Below, piece after piece: positions 22,151 to 30,329 of a stretch of 48,169 nucleotides of DNA. Below the pieces are notes generated by a model that had not been told where the DNA came from, searched no databases, and saw nothing but the letters and a program-made list of their open reading frames with translations. The stretch is from CAYOEZ01 sp964402955 (GTDB lineage Bacteria; Chloroflexota; DTOL01; DAOUCN01): positions 1-48,169 of the forward strand of contig CAYOEZ010000008.1 in NCBI GenBank assembly GCA_964402955.1. Reading direction: 5' to 3'. The position numbers were made by a program, and so were the translations under genes. Numbering within the stretch: position 1 is the stretch's first letter; each line of letters opens with the position of its first letter.

Positions 22151-23788
22151 TCACGTTTGCGTATGCCACCGGTCTGCCATGGCGACGCGATTCCGCCCGG
22201 CGTTTTTCGCCGTGTGCAGAGCCTGTCCGGCCTGTTCAATCAAATCCGCCAGGGTTTGCCGCTCTGCCCGCGGCGGCTCACCGGCTTCTCCGCTGCGCGT
22301 GTGCAGTTGCGCCACACCAACGCTCGCCGTGAGCGAGAGCTCGCCCCGCTCAGTTGCCACGCGCAGCGCTTCCACCTTGCCACGCAGGCGCTCGGCCACT
22401 ACCTGGGCAGATGCCAGATCAGTCTCGGTCAGGAGAGCAACGAACTCCTCGCCCCCATAGCGCCCGGCCACATCGATGTCACGGATCGAGCTGTGCATCA
22501 CGTCAGCCAATGCGCGTAAAGCCAGGTCGCCAATCGCATAGCCATACTCATCGTTGATATTGTGGAAGTGATCAGCGTCGAGGAACAGAGCTGTCAGATG
22601 GCGTCCATAGCGGTGAGCCCGATCTACCTCGCGTATGCCCAACTCGAATAACCCACGCCGGTTGTACAGATGGGTCAGCTCGTCCACGATGGCCAGGCGC
22701 TGCACCGCTGCGTACAGGCGGGCATTCTGGATGGCCGTGCCGGCCTGGTTGGCAAAGGCCTGAAGATGACCAGCGTGCTCCGCCTTGAAGAATCCAGGCG
22801 TCTCACTATCGAGGTTCAGGAAGGCGATGACCTGGTTGCGCGTGCAGACCGGTACGCTGATATGTGAGCGTACCCAGTCTGTTGCGTGGACATCGTCCTG
22901 AGTGGAGGAGACACATGCCTGAGAGCCGATGACGGACTGCCCGCTGCGGGCTGACTGGAGGAGAACGGAGATGTCAGCGACAGGCGCCTGCCAGTCCCCC
23001 ATCGGGTTTGTGGGACCATGCTCGGCAAAGCCATGGCTGCGAGCAACGCTCACCATGCCATCTTCGACCAACATGATGCTTGCAGCATGCTGGGGCAAGA
23101 CGCGCGCGATATTGGACATGATCCGGTCGAGCACCTCGTCCAGACCCAGGGTGCTATTCAGCGCTGCCGCAGTATCGCGCAGGGCGTCGGCCAGCATACG
23201 CTGGTCGCGCTCTTCATCTTGCGCCCGCTTGCGTTCGCTGATGTCGATCAGCGCCATCCGGCACATGGGGGCCTCGTCGCCGGCGCGCGTCAGGCTGGCG
23301 TGGATGCGCACCCACAGCGTGTCTTGGCCTTCTCGCACCATCCGCAGCTCACAGACCTGCGGCGCGCCCGTTTCAAAGAGCTTCCTGCGCTGCAGATAGT
23401 AAGCGTCCTGATCTTCCCTGGCGATCAGGCGCGTCAGCGGCCGCTTGACCATCTCTCGCCTTTCCACACCCAGCAGGGTGGCGGCGGTGAGATTGGCTTG
23501 CGCGATGCGTCCCGTCTCCGTGACGAGGAGATAGCCCACAGGCGCCCAATCAAACAGATCTCTGTAACTGGAACGCGACTCTTCCAGTTCTGCACTCGCC
23601 CGGCGCAGCTCTTCGTTCTGCATCTCCAGCTCGATCTGGTGCACCTGCAGCTCATGGAGGAGGTGTTGGACGTCCTCGGGCGCGCGTGCGCCCGGGTCGG
23701 TGGGGAGTTTCTTCAGTCGCTTCTCTGCCCGCTGCCGCAGATCGGCAGATGCTATGGCGGACACAGCGCCAGTTTGTTCCTCAATCAT
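22151..23788 (-). CDS. PAS-GAF-GGDEF diguanylate cyclase
   Basis: The product is about 545 aa: N-terminal coiled coil with QIELEMQNEELRRA, PAS (about 65-185), GAF (about 205-360) and GGDEF (about 370-530). The catalytic motif is GGEEF in RYGGEEFVALL, and an RxxD inhibitory site (RDID) lies five residues before it, so product inhibition by c-di-GMP is likely. The metal-site region LDADHFHNINDEYGYAIGD has His and Tyr where Lys and His are commoner. GGGAG precedes ATG 23788, which overlaps the end of a transposase relic by 8 bp. Confidence 0.92.
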   Translation of the reverse strand: MIEEQTGAVSAIASADLRQRAEKRLKKLPTDPGARAPEDVQHLLHELQVHQIELEMQNEELRRASAELEESRSSYRDLFDWAPVGYLLVTETGRIAQANLTAATLLGVERREMVKRPLTRLIAREDQDAYYLQRRKLFETGAPQVCELRMVREGQDTLWVRIHASLTRAGDEAPMCRMALIDISERKRAQDEERDQRMLADALRDTAAALNSTLGLDEVLDRIMSNIARVLPQHAASIMLVEDGMVSVARSHGFAEHGPTNPMGDWQAPVADISVLLQSARSGQSVIGSQACVSSTQDDVHATDWVRSHISVPVCTRNQVIAFLNLDSETPGFFKAEHAGHLQAFANQAGTAIQNARLYAAVQRLAIVDELTHLYNRRGLFELGIREVDRAHRYGRHLTALFLDADHFHNINDEYGYAIGDLALRALADVMHSSIRDIDVAGRYGGEEFVALLTETDLASAQVVAERLRGKVEALRVATERGELSLTASVGVAQLHTRSGEAGEPPRAERQTLADLIEQAGQALHTAKNAGRNRVAMADRWHTQT

Positions 23789-24074
23789 TACCGTCTCCCG
23801 CTGGTGTGACCCTATGCACCCGGGGCTGCAGAGGGACGCGGCACGTTGGACCGCGAGGCTGCTCCTGTTCCGGCATGGTGCGCAGGTCAGCTGGCTGGCT
23901 GGCCAACGCCGCATCCTCAAGCATACCGGCCCGCATGCGCCCCAGGCGTTCGTCGATCGCCGCTTCGATCTCCGTCATAGTAGCCTTGGGGTGCTGGACA
24001 CGCCAATCTGCCATGCCCGTAATTGCCTCGTCCTCGAGTATGCGCCAGCGCGCCGCCGGACCGTCCATCCTCAT
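23781..24074 (-). pseudogene. N-terminal remnant of a transposase
   Basis: This 97-aa frame (LEDEAITGMADWRVQHPKAT, then IEAAIDERLGRMRAGMLEDA) resembles the N-terminus of a family of transposases that continues with a zinc-knuckle (CPxCG). Here that part reads PRGPTCRVPLQPR: cysteines are lost, and the frame ends shortly after, so catalytic domains are missing. Its ATG overlaps the stop of another short frame ending at 24071 as ATGA. I place it near ISKra4-like elements with low certainty. It may still be translated into the GGDEF gene. Confidence 0.5.
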
Positions 24075-24208
24075 CGTGTGCTCTCCTGCTGAGGGCCCAG
24101 AGTTGCCTGTATTGGATCATGCCTCACTAGGTAAAGACGTTGTCCATGCAGAAACATGACGCTCACCTCGACGGCCCCCGACCGTATCCTTGTTATGGCA
24201 CGTGCCCG

Positions 24209-24345
24209 CTGCAAGAAGGTCTGGACGGACCCGTCATTGCGAGCGGAGCGAAGCAATCTCCCCCATTTCGCGCCGAAAGGAGATTGCTTCGTCGCAAAGG
24301 GCGCTCCTCGCAATGACGACCGGGATGCACACGACCTTCTTGCAG
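24209..24345. repeat. Nested inverted-repeat element
   Basis: The outer arms CTGCAAGAAGGT (24209-24220) and ACCTTCTTGCAG (24334-24345) are complementary. Within them GTCATTGCGAGCGGAGCGAA (from 24233) pairs with a GCTCCTCGCAATGAC end at 24317, and CAATCTCC pairs with GGAGATTG near the centre. This is a hairpin-forming, non-coding mobile-type repeat. It truncates the transposase pseudogene on its right. Confidence 0.8.
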
Positions 24346-24886
24346 TAGGCACATGGCACTTGATGTGCCGCACGCTTTCGACGGTGTGTGCGGCAAGCCT
24401 GGGGGACTGTCTGCATTAGGGGCTCGCGGCGCACGTGGTTCTTGGTCCTCAGATCCCAGCCCGTTATGACACGATATCCCGGCACCAAGGCGCCATCAAG
24501 CGCACGCACGTCCATGAGGTCGGGCATCTTCGTGGCGTAGGGCTTGCGCAGGTCGCTGCTGTCCATGGCGACCCAGATGTCGTCATCGGCACTGAGCATC
24601 TCGATGCCGCGTAGCACGAGGCGCTGGACGAGGCGCTGCTCGTCCAAATCGGGCGAGTTCTTGGTCGTGTGGCCACGCACCATATCACGAATGCGCTGCT
24701 CGCTGCTATCTGTGGCAGCAAGACCTGAGCAGACCGCGCAATCTGGGCGTAGCGCAGACTCTGGCTGCCCAGGATACCCTCGACGGTCTGCCCTAACGTG
24801 TAGTGCGTGCGTTGATCAGCACACACATCGCTGAAACGGGCCAGATAGCGCATGAACGTGTTGCACTGATCAAATGCGATGTTCAT
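24346..24886 (-). pseudogene. Frameshifted, truncated DDE-type transposase
   Basis: The N-terminal frame (from ATG 24886: MNIAFDQCNTFMRYLARFSD, later YTLGQTVEGILGSQSLRYAQ) shifts near 24720 into a second frame reading EQRIRDMVRGHTTKNSPDLD and then IWVAMDSSDLRKPYATKMPD. The DSSDLRKP region resembles the first catalytic Asp of IS4-like DDE transposases. The frame then runs into the nested repeat and has no C-terminal catalytic part. Both frameshift and truncation indicate a dead gene. Confidence 0.65.
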
Positions 24887-24994
24887 CTTGTTCCCTCCTC
24901 CAAAGGAACAAGACTACATTTCACCTGTCCGTGTTATGACCGGATCTCAGAGGTCGTAGTACTAGGCGGCGTCCCCCGGTCACCCTGTGTTAGC

Positions 24995-25126
24995 GTCATC
25001 TTTCCTGAAGACAGCGCCGGCCTCCCAATCCGTGTAGTAAGGCGCTCCCCTGCGCCGTCCAGGCGGCAAGAGAGCCGCCATTCTGGCGCGGAATAGACGG
25101 CGCTCTACACGATCAAGAAAGATGAC
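24995..25126. repeat. Miniature element with GTCATCTTTC terminal inverted repeats
   Basis: GTCATCTTTC at 24995-25004 is exactly complementary to GAAAGATGAC at 25117-25126. Inside each end, GTGTAG and GGCGC are again inverted. The interior shares GCGCCGTCCAGG and TTCTGGCGCGGA with the region 16985-17075, which also ends in CTACACGATCA. It looks like a small non-autonomous element. The interval 25127-25299 beyond it shows no gene. Confidence 0.7.
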
Positions 25127-25299
25127 ATGCCCCTGTGTCGCGCTGTGTTTTGGCGATTGCCCCGCATCTCTACACATCCCTCTTTCGTTATATCTGCCGT
25201 GGGGCACACGCTGAGGCATCCGCGCTATCATGGATGGCCGGATCGTATCTGTTTGCCGCGACAGGGCAGGGTCGCTGGCTGGCGGAAGGGGGATGGTTA

Positions 25300-27333
25300 A
25301 TGGACAAGGCGACCCGCGCACTCACCGTTTTCGTTCTCATCTTCGCGATTCTTTGCCTCGCCAGTCTGCTCGCAGCACAGGGCGCTTCAGCCGGCGATGC
25401 GTCGGCAGAGGCGTTGGGTGTCACGCCGGAGCCGACGATCACACCCATTGACCTGCGCTCCTGTCTGGTGGGCGGCCGTCAGGCGGACTATGCCCAGACG
25501 GGCGCCGGAGTCACGATTCTGCCGCTCGATCAACATGATATTGGCGGTTACAACCAATGGCAGACGACCTGGCGTGTGACGGGACCAGCCGGCGCTCCGG
25601 TCGAGGCCGAGGTGGTCACCTATCGCTGCATCGGGCTGGCGCGCACACCGGAGTGGGATCATTGCTCGGCTGAATTGGCGACTGTCTCCACGACGCAGAC
25701 GATCAGCCTGACGGTTCCCGTATCAGGCACAGCCGATTTCACCGTCACAGCGGCTGTCGATTGCTGCGAGATTGACCAGAACGATCTGCTGCGGGTGAAT
25801 GGGTCTCGCTGGGGAGCAAGCTTCTTCGTGCGTTGGGCCGAGTCGCCGCGCTGTCCCTTCCCCGGGCCGAGCCGGACACCCACTGTCACGTCCACCCCCA
25901 GTGCCACTCCAACCAGCACGTTGACGCCGACGCCAACAGCGACGCCTCCGTTCCACAAGAAGCCCTGGCACGATGTACTCATGCCCGGATACGGCCAGCG
26001 CTACAATATCACCGTGCAGAATACGACCGGCAGCGTCATGCCCGCTGTCGTGATTACTGATGTGATCCCGAACGGAGCTCGCTTCAGCGACGCCACAATC
26101 GTCGTCACAGGCACAACCGCCCCCCAAGACTTCAGTTGGTACGCAGCCGGGGGCGAATGGGATGGCAACCGCACTGTTGTCTGGCAGGTGGGCGACTTGC
26201 CGGCCGGTTACTATGCCACTATGAAGGTTCATGTCTACGCGCATAGCAATGCCCAGGCGGGTAGTTACCTTACCAACACGGCGCGTCTGAGCAGCGGCGG
26301 CGGGCCGGCCATCCTTGCGTCCGCGTCGACGCTCATCATGGCCAACCCGGAGACGCCAACGCCACGCGCTACACCGACCTTCACGCCAGCGCCTTTGTGT
26401 GCGCCCGCGCCCGTTGTGCAGGTCAACGTGGGGAGCGCCGTTGCCTACACCGACACAGGCGGCGGCGTCTGGCAGGCTGACCAGGCCTACTCCGGCGCAA
26501 ACTCGTGGGGGTACATTGGGGAGAGCGGCACATATGCTACTAGCGACCCGGTGTGGGGGACCGGCGACCAGCCGCTCTACCAGACCGAGCGCTTTTGGAC
26601 GAACGGCAGCGGCGGCTATCGCTTTGTGACGCCCAATGGAGATTACGATGTGCTACTCAAGTTTGCCGAGATCTACCCTGGGGTGAAAATCGGCACGCGT
26701 GTTTTCTCTGTTCGTGTGCAGGGCGCCACAGCGATTGCTCACCTGGACCTGACGGAGCTCGTCGGAGCGAATGTCTCGCACGATGTATTGACGCACGCGC
26801 AAGTGAGCGATGGGCTTCTGTCAGTGGACGTCCTGGCCGAGCAGAACTTCCCGGCGCTTAAAGCTATCGCCGTGCTCCGGCCGCGTCCTTGCACGCCAAC
26901 CGTAACTCCGTCGCCCACGGCCAGCGCGACGGCGACAGCGACTGGCACAGCGACAACCATCCCGACGCCTGCTGAGACCTCGACCGCTACACCCTCGGCG
27001 ACGGCAACGGCGACGTGGCCGCAGAGGCCTCCAGCCACGCCCAGCGAGACTGCCACCGTCACAGCGACGGCGACCGCAACCGGGCAAGCGACTGCCACGG
27101 AGACGCCCACGGAACTGCCCACAGCGACGATGACGCGCCTGGCCACCAAGACGGCGACGGGCACAGTCGTCGCCAACGAGACGCCTGCTCCGACCGCCAC
27201 GCCAACGGAGACGCCGGCGAGCGCACCAACCGCGACGCTCACTGCAACGCCATTGGCCACGCCAACAGCGACCGCGCTGCCAAGCCTGACCTGGGTCATT
27301 GTCTTGCCGATCATCATCACTGGCGAGGAGTAG
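25300..27333 (+). CDS. Secreted malectin-domain protein with Thr-Pro-rich linkers
   Basis: The 677-aa product has a signal peptide (LTVFVLIFAILCLASLLAAQ, cleavage near residue 30), an N-terminal beta domain (to about 190), a first Thr/Pro linker (TPTSTLTPTPTATP), a DUF11-like conserved-repeat domain (about 227-347), and a malectin-like carbohydrate-binding domain (about 374-527: VNVGSAVAYTDTGGGVWQAD and YDVLLKFAEIYPGVK). A second long Thr/Ala/Pro linker of about 130 residues leads to a hydrophobic C-terminus WVIVLPIII. ATG 25300 has AAGGGGG upstream. It probably sits at the cell surface and binds glycans. A perfect terminator follows. The neighbours give no clue to a partner. Confidence 0.82.
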   Translation: MDKATRALTVFVLIFAILCLASLLAAQGASAGDASAEALGVTPEPTITPIDLRSCLVGGRQADYAQTGAGVTILPLDQHDIGGYNQWQTTWRVTGPAGAPVEAEVVTYRCIGLARTPEWDHCSAELATVSTTQTISLTVPVSGTADFTVTAAVDCCEIDQNDLLRVNGSRWGASFFVRWAESPRCPFPGPSRTPTVTSTPSATPTSTLTPTPTATPPFHKKPWHDVLMPGYGQRYNITVQNTTGSVMPAVVITDVIPNGARFSDATIVVTGTTAPQDFSWYAAGGEWDGNRTVVWQVGDLPAGYYATMKVHVYAHSNAQAGSYLTNTARLSSGGGPAILASASTLIMANPETPTPRATPTFTPAPLCAPAPVVQVNVGSAVAYTDTGGGVWQADQAYSGANSWGYIGESGTYATSDPVWGTGDQPLYQTERFWTNGSGGYRFVTPNGDYDVLLKFAEIYPGVKIGTRVFSVRVQGATAIAHLDLTELVGANVSHDVLTHAQVSDGLLSVDVLAEQNFPALKAIAVLRPRPCTPTVTPSPTASATATATGTATTIPTPAETSTATPSATATATWPQRPPATPSETATVTATATATGQATATETPTELPTATMTRLATKTATGTVVANETPAPTATPTETPASAPTATLTATPLATPTATALPSLTWVIVLPIIITGEE

Positions 27334-27343
27334 GGGACATGAG

Positions 27344-27383
27344 CGAACCCCTGCACCGCAATTGCGGTGCAGGGGTTCGTTTT
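27344..27383 (+). terminator. Rho-independent terminator after the malectin gene
   Basis: A perfect 36-bp palindrome (27344-27379, arms beginning CGAACCCCTGCACCGC) is followed by TTTT on the plus strand. It begins 10 bp after the stop codon. The minus-strand gene at 27429 ends 50 bp beyond, so the hairpin may serve both directions. Confidence 0.9.
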
Positions 27384-27428
27384 GGTGTGGACAGCGCCAG
27401 CCGGCGTCCAATCGGCTTGCAGCCACGC

Positions 27429-27803
27429 TCAGGCGGTTGCGGAGGGGCGCTCGTAGAAGTTGCAGTCAAAGCAGTTCTTGCGCAGGTGGCCGGTTTTCAT
27501 CTGGATGGCTAGCCAGCATGGCAGCTCGGGCCGGGCGGCAGCGGGACACTTGGCCTTCATCTGTTCGGTGCAACCCTTGACATCCCAGCAATGGGCGCTC
27601 GTGAAGAGCACCTGAGCCAGGGGAGCAGGTCCACCCAACGCGGCGCGCTGCACGTCTGCGGATGCCGGTTTGCCTGCGACGGCGCGATACGGTTGTCCCT
27701 CGCCGATCCAGCGATATGCCAGATAGGATAGTCCGAAGATCACGACCAGCGGCGCCCCGATGCGCAGGGCAGTCAACACGAGAACGGCTAATGTCTCACT
27801 CAT
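27429..27803 (-). CDS. Small membrane-anchored Cys-rich protein
   Basis: The product is about 124 aa. Residues 4-28 form a membrane helix (LVLTALRIGAPLVVIFGLSY), followed by a cytoplasmic or external part. The C-terminal half has a Cys pattern CWDVKGC, KCPAAARPELPC and CFDCNFYE, with seven Cys, suggesting metal or iron-sulphur binding or a disulphide fold. GAGGAGG precedes ATG 27803. The family is not recognised by name. It stands alone between the malectin gene and a two-component pair. Confidence 0.72.
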   Translation of the reverse strand: MSETLAVLVLTALRIGAPLVVIFGLSYLAYRWIGEGQPYRAVAGKPASADVQRAALGGPAPLAQVLFTSAHCWDVKGCTEQMKAKCPAAARPELPCWLAIQMKTGHLRKNCFDCNFYERPSATA

Positions 27804-27965
27804 GGCTCTATCCTCCTCGTGTACGCTGATTGCGTACACACGTATCGTCCACTTTTCCTGACGACGATAGAGTACCATGCAAGGCCACATGATGCAATCA
27901 GGCAACTACACCATATGCGATGTGTATTCACCCCATTCATGGCGGGCGCCGGCGCGTGCGGCGCG

Positions 27966-28622
27966 CTATTCCTCGTCTCTCATGTCCACCAGCCCTTTGC
28001 GTATGGCGTACTTGACGAGAGCAGTGCGATTGTGCAGACCGAGCTTCTCCATGATATTGGCGCGATGGCGCTCGACCGTCTTGACCGAGAGCACCAGTGC
28101 ATCGGCGATCCCGCGATTCGACATGCCCTCCGCGATCATACGCAAGACCTGTCGCTCGCGATCACTCAAACCCCCCAGGCTTTCCTGTTCCGGCCCGCTA
28201 TCGGAGCGGCGCAAGAAATCGTTGACCAATGAGCGTGCCACGGTGGGATAGATGAAGACGCCGCCGGCATGAACAGAGCGCAGGGCTGCAATCAGATCGG
28301 TGGGCGCTGCCTTCTTGGGCACGTACCCCACTGCGCCGGCCTTGAGAATCTCGAAGAAGTGTTCCTCGCTGTCGTACATGGTCAGGACGAGGACGCGTGT
28401 GCCTGGACATGACTGGACGATACGGCGCGTCGCCTCAAATCCGTCGAGATCGGGCATGGATATGTCCATGATCACGATGTCGGGGCGAAGCGCCTTGGTC
28501 ATGTCCACAGCTTTGAGGCCGTTGTCCGCCTCGCCCACGATCTCGATGTCTGTCTCGTTCTCCAGCATCAGGCGTACGCCCGCCCGCATGATGGGGTGAT
28601 CATCCGCCAGTAGCACGCGCAT
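27966..28622 (-). CDS. NarL/FixJ-family response regulator
   Basis: This 218-aa protein has a receiver (VLLADDHPIM, acceptor D53 in IVIMDISMPD, Lys in VPKKAAP) and a LuxR-type DNA-binding domain (LSDRERQVLRMIAEGMSNRG, then SVKTVERHRANIMEKLGLHN). The start overlaps the end of the kinase gene at 28600 by 23 bp, so they are a pair. It is clearly paralogous to the regulator at 17081. Confidence 0.93.
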   Translation of the reverse strand: MRVLLADDHPIMRAGVRLMLENETDIEIVGEADNGLKAVDMTKALRPDIVIMDISMPDLDGFEATRRIVQSCPGTRVLVLTMYDSEEHFFEILKAGAVGYVPKKAAPTDLIAALRSVHAGGVFIYPTVARSLVNDFLRRSDSGPEQESLGGLSDRERQVLRMIAEGMSNRGIADALVLSVKTVERHRANIMEKLGLHNRTALVKYAIRKGLVDMRDEE

Positions 28623-30201
28623 CTTTATCTTGCTCCGTTTCTGCCGGCTGGCCGGACAGTGGGATGGTGACTGTCACCCTACTGCCCTTCCACGCCTGCG
28701 ATTGAATGTCCACTGACCCGCCGACCAGGTCAGCCCGCTCTTGCATACCGAGGAGTCCCCAGGGCCGGCTGTTGCCGCTGGCGGCGAATGTGGCGGTCGG
28801 ATTGAATCCGATGCCGTCGTCTTCAACCGCGAGGACAACCTGACGCTCGTTCGTGGTTAGTCTGATTGTTGCTCCGTTTGCCCGTGCATGCCGCACGACG
28901 TTGGTTAGCGCTTCCTGCGCAATGCGGAAGAGCACCGTCTCAATCTCGGGTGGCAAACGGCGTGACGGTCCGTCAATCTCGACGTTGACCGTGATGGGTA
29001 GCGTCTCGGCGTAGTGCCGCACATACGAGCGCAGCGCCGCAACCAGACCCAACTCGTCAAGCAGGGACGGACGAAGGTCGGTGATGACGCGATGCAACTC
29101 TTCGACCGATTGCATGGCGTACGTTTTCATGTTCTCGATTTGCTTGTGTGCTGGCTCATCGTGACCCTGGAGGCGTGATTCCAGCGCCGCCAGGCCAGCC
29201 GCCAGGCCCGAGAGTGTCTGTCCCACGCCATCGTGCAGGTCGCGCGCCACGCGGCGGCGTTCTTCTTCCTGCGCCCGCACGACGCGTTTCAACAGGAATG
29301 AGTGCACCTCGTCCCGTTGGCGCAATTGGTCATAGAGCGCCGACATCTCCCTGGCCGCGTCGCGCAACTCGTTGTTGAGCGCCTCGGCGCTGGCCTGCAG
29401 TTGCCGCTCGTGCGTGATGGCCTGCTCAAGGCGGCGGCGATCCTCGCCGGCGAAGATGCGCAGCGCCCGAATGAAGAAAAAAGCGATGACGAGCGCATTG
29501 ACGGCACGGAAAAGTTGGACGGGAACGCCGATGACCTGAATGAAAAGTGTCGAATTGATGAGCGATGCAGGCGGATAGGGGATCGTGTCGACAAAGACGG
29601 CATCGAACACGGCATACCAGCAGAAGGCGATCGCTGTTCCCGTCATCTCCCGGCTCAACTCAGGCCAGCCCTGCTTGCGGAAGGAGCGGCTCTGCTCCAG
29701 CAACCCCCACACGGTCATGACAAAGGCAGGGATGCCGGCGGCATAGGTGCTCCACACGTCGTTCACTTTGATCCAGAGGCCGGATGACGCGGGAATTCGC
29801 ATAGAGATAATGACCATGCCCATGCCATAAGCAGCCAGCACAGACAGCAGGATCCCCCGCGTCGCGTTGCTGCGATTGCCCTGCAGGTCGCGCAACTCGC
29901 ACCCGAATCTGAGCAGCAGCATGAACGAGACGAACTCGATGCCGATGCTCACGGCTTCGGCCGCAGTCGGCAGGGGGGCCCCGTTCCTCTGCTCGGTTAT
30001 CGTGATGGCTACATCTGACCACTCGGCCAGCGCATGGACGAGGCCAAAGCTGGCCAACCAGGGTGTGGCGCGCGCCAGCGGTAGGGCGCTGGCGTGACCA
30101 GTCTCCAGCGCCACGGCCATGCCCAGGACAAAGAAGCCCAACCCGTAGATGAAGTCGATCTCGATGATGTGGGCAACGAAGAAGTCAGTCAGCGGGAACA
30201 T
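28600..30201 (-). CDS. Membrane histidine kinase with multi-helix sensor
   Basis: The product is about 533 aa. The first 250 residues hold about seven hydrophobic helices (for example IYGLGFFVLGMAVALE, VSIGIEFVSFMLLLRFGC and GILLSVLAAYGMGMVIISM), a membrane sensor of unknown ligand. A coiled coil then precedes HisKA_3 (His in VARDLHDGVGQTLSGL) and a HATPase domain (LRPSLLDELGLVAAL, FRIAQEALTNVVRHA, VEDDGIGFN, WGLLGMQERADLVGGS). I chose ATG 30201 over the frame's first start because the membrane region begins there and AAGGA is upstream. Confidence 0.88.
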   Translation of the reverse strand: MFPLTDFFVAHIIEIDFIYGLGFFVLGMAVALETGHASALPLARATPWLASFGLVHALAEWSDVAITITEQRNGAPLPTAAEAVSIGIEFVSFMLLLRFGCELRDLQGNRSNATRGILLSVLAAYGMGMVIISMRIPASSGLWIKVNDVWSTYAAGIPAFVMTVWGLLEQSRSFRKQGWPELSREMTGTAIAFCWYAVFDAVFVDTIPYPPASLINSTLFIQVIGVPVQLFRAVNALVIAFFFIRALRIFAGEDRRRLEQAITHERQLQASAEALNNELRDAAREMSALYDQLRQRDEVHSFLLKRVVRAQEEERRRVARDLHDGVGQTLSGLAAGLAALESRLQGHDEPAHKQIENMKTYAMQSVEELHRVITDLRPSLLDELGLVAALRSYVRHYAETLPITVNVEIDGPSRRLPPEIETVLFRIAQEALTNVVRHARANGATIRLTTNERQVVLAVEDDGIGFNPTATFAASGNSRPWGLLGMQERADLVGGSVDIQSQAWKGSRVTVTIPLSGQPAETEQDKDARATGG

Positions 30202-30261
30202 CAAGGGTCCTTGCCGCCATCGTCTGGCGTAAGTATACAGCAATCAAAGTGACAAATCATT

Positions 30262-30304
30262 TGCCCCCGACGGAGGACGGAGTAGGGCTGTCCGGTCGGG
30301 GGCA
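30262..30304 (-). terminator. Hairpin downstream of the Trx-VKOR gene
   Basis: TGCCCCCGAC (30262-30271) and GTCGGGGGCA (30295-30304) form a 10-bp stem. It lies 26 bp after the VKOR stop on the minus strand. There is no T-tract after it, so it is at best a weak intrinsic terminator or an mRNA 3' stabiliser. Confidence 0.5.
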
Positions 30305-30329
30305 TTCACGTTTGCGGGGCAACGCCAGC

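Noticed and set aside
24071..24373. 100-aa minus-strand frame ending just before the transposase relic
   Set aside because: Most of it reads through the inverted repeat; only the last 30 residues could be a transposon remnant, too short to call.
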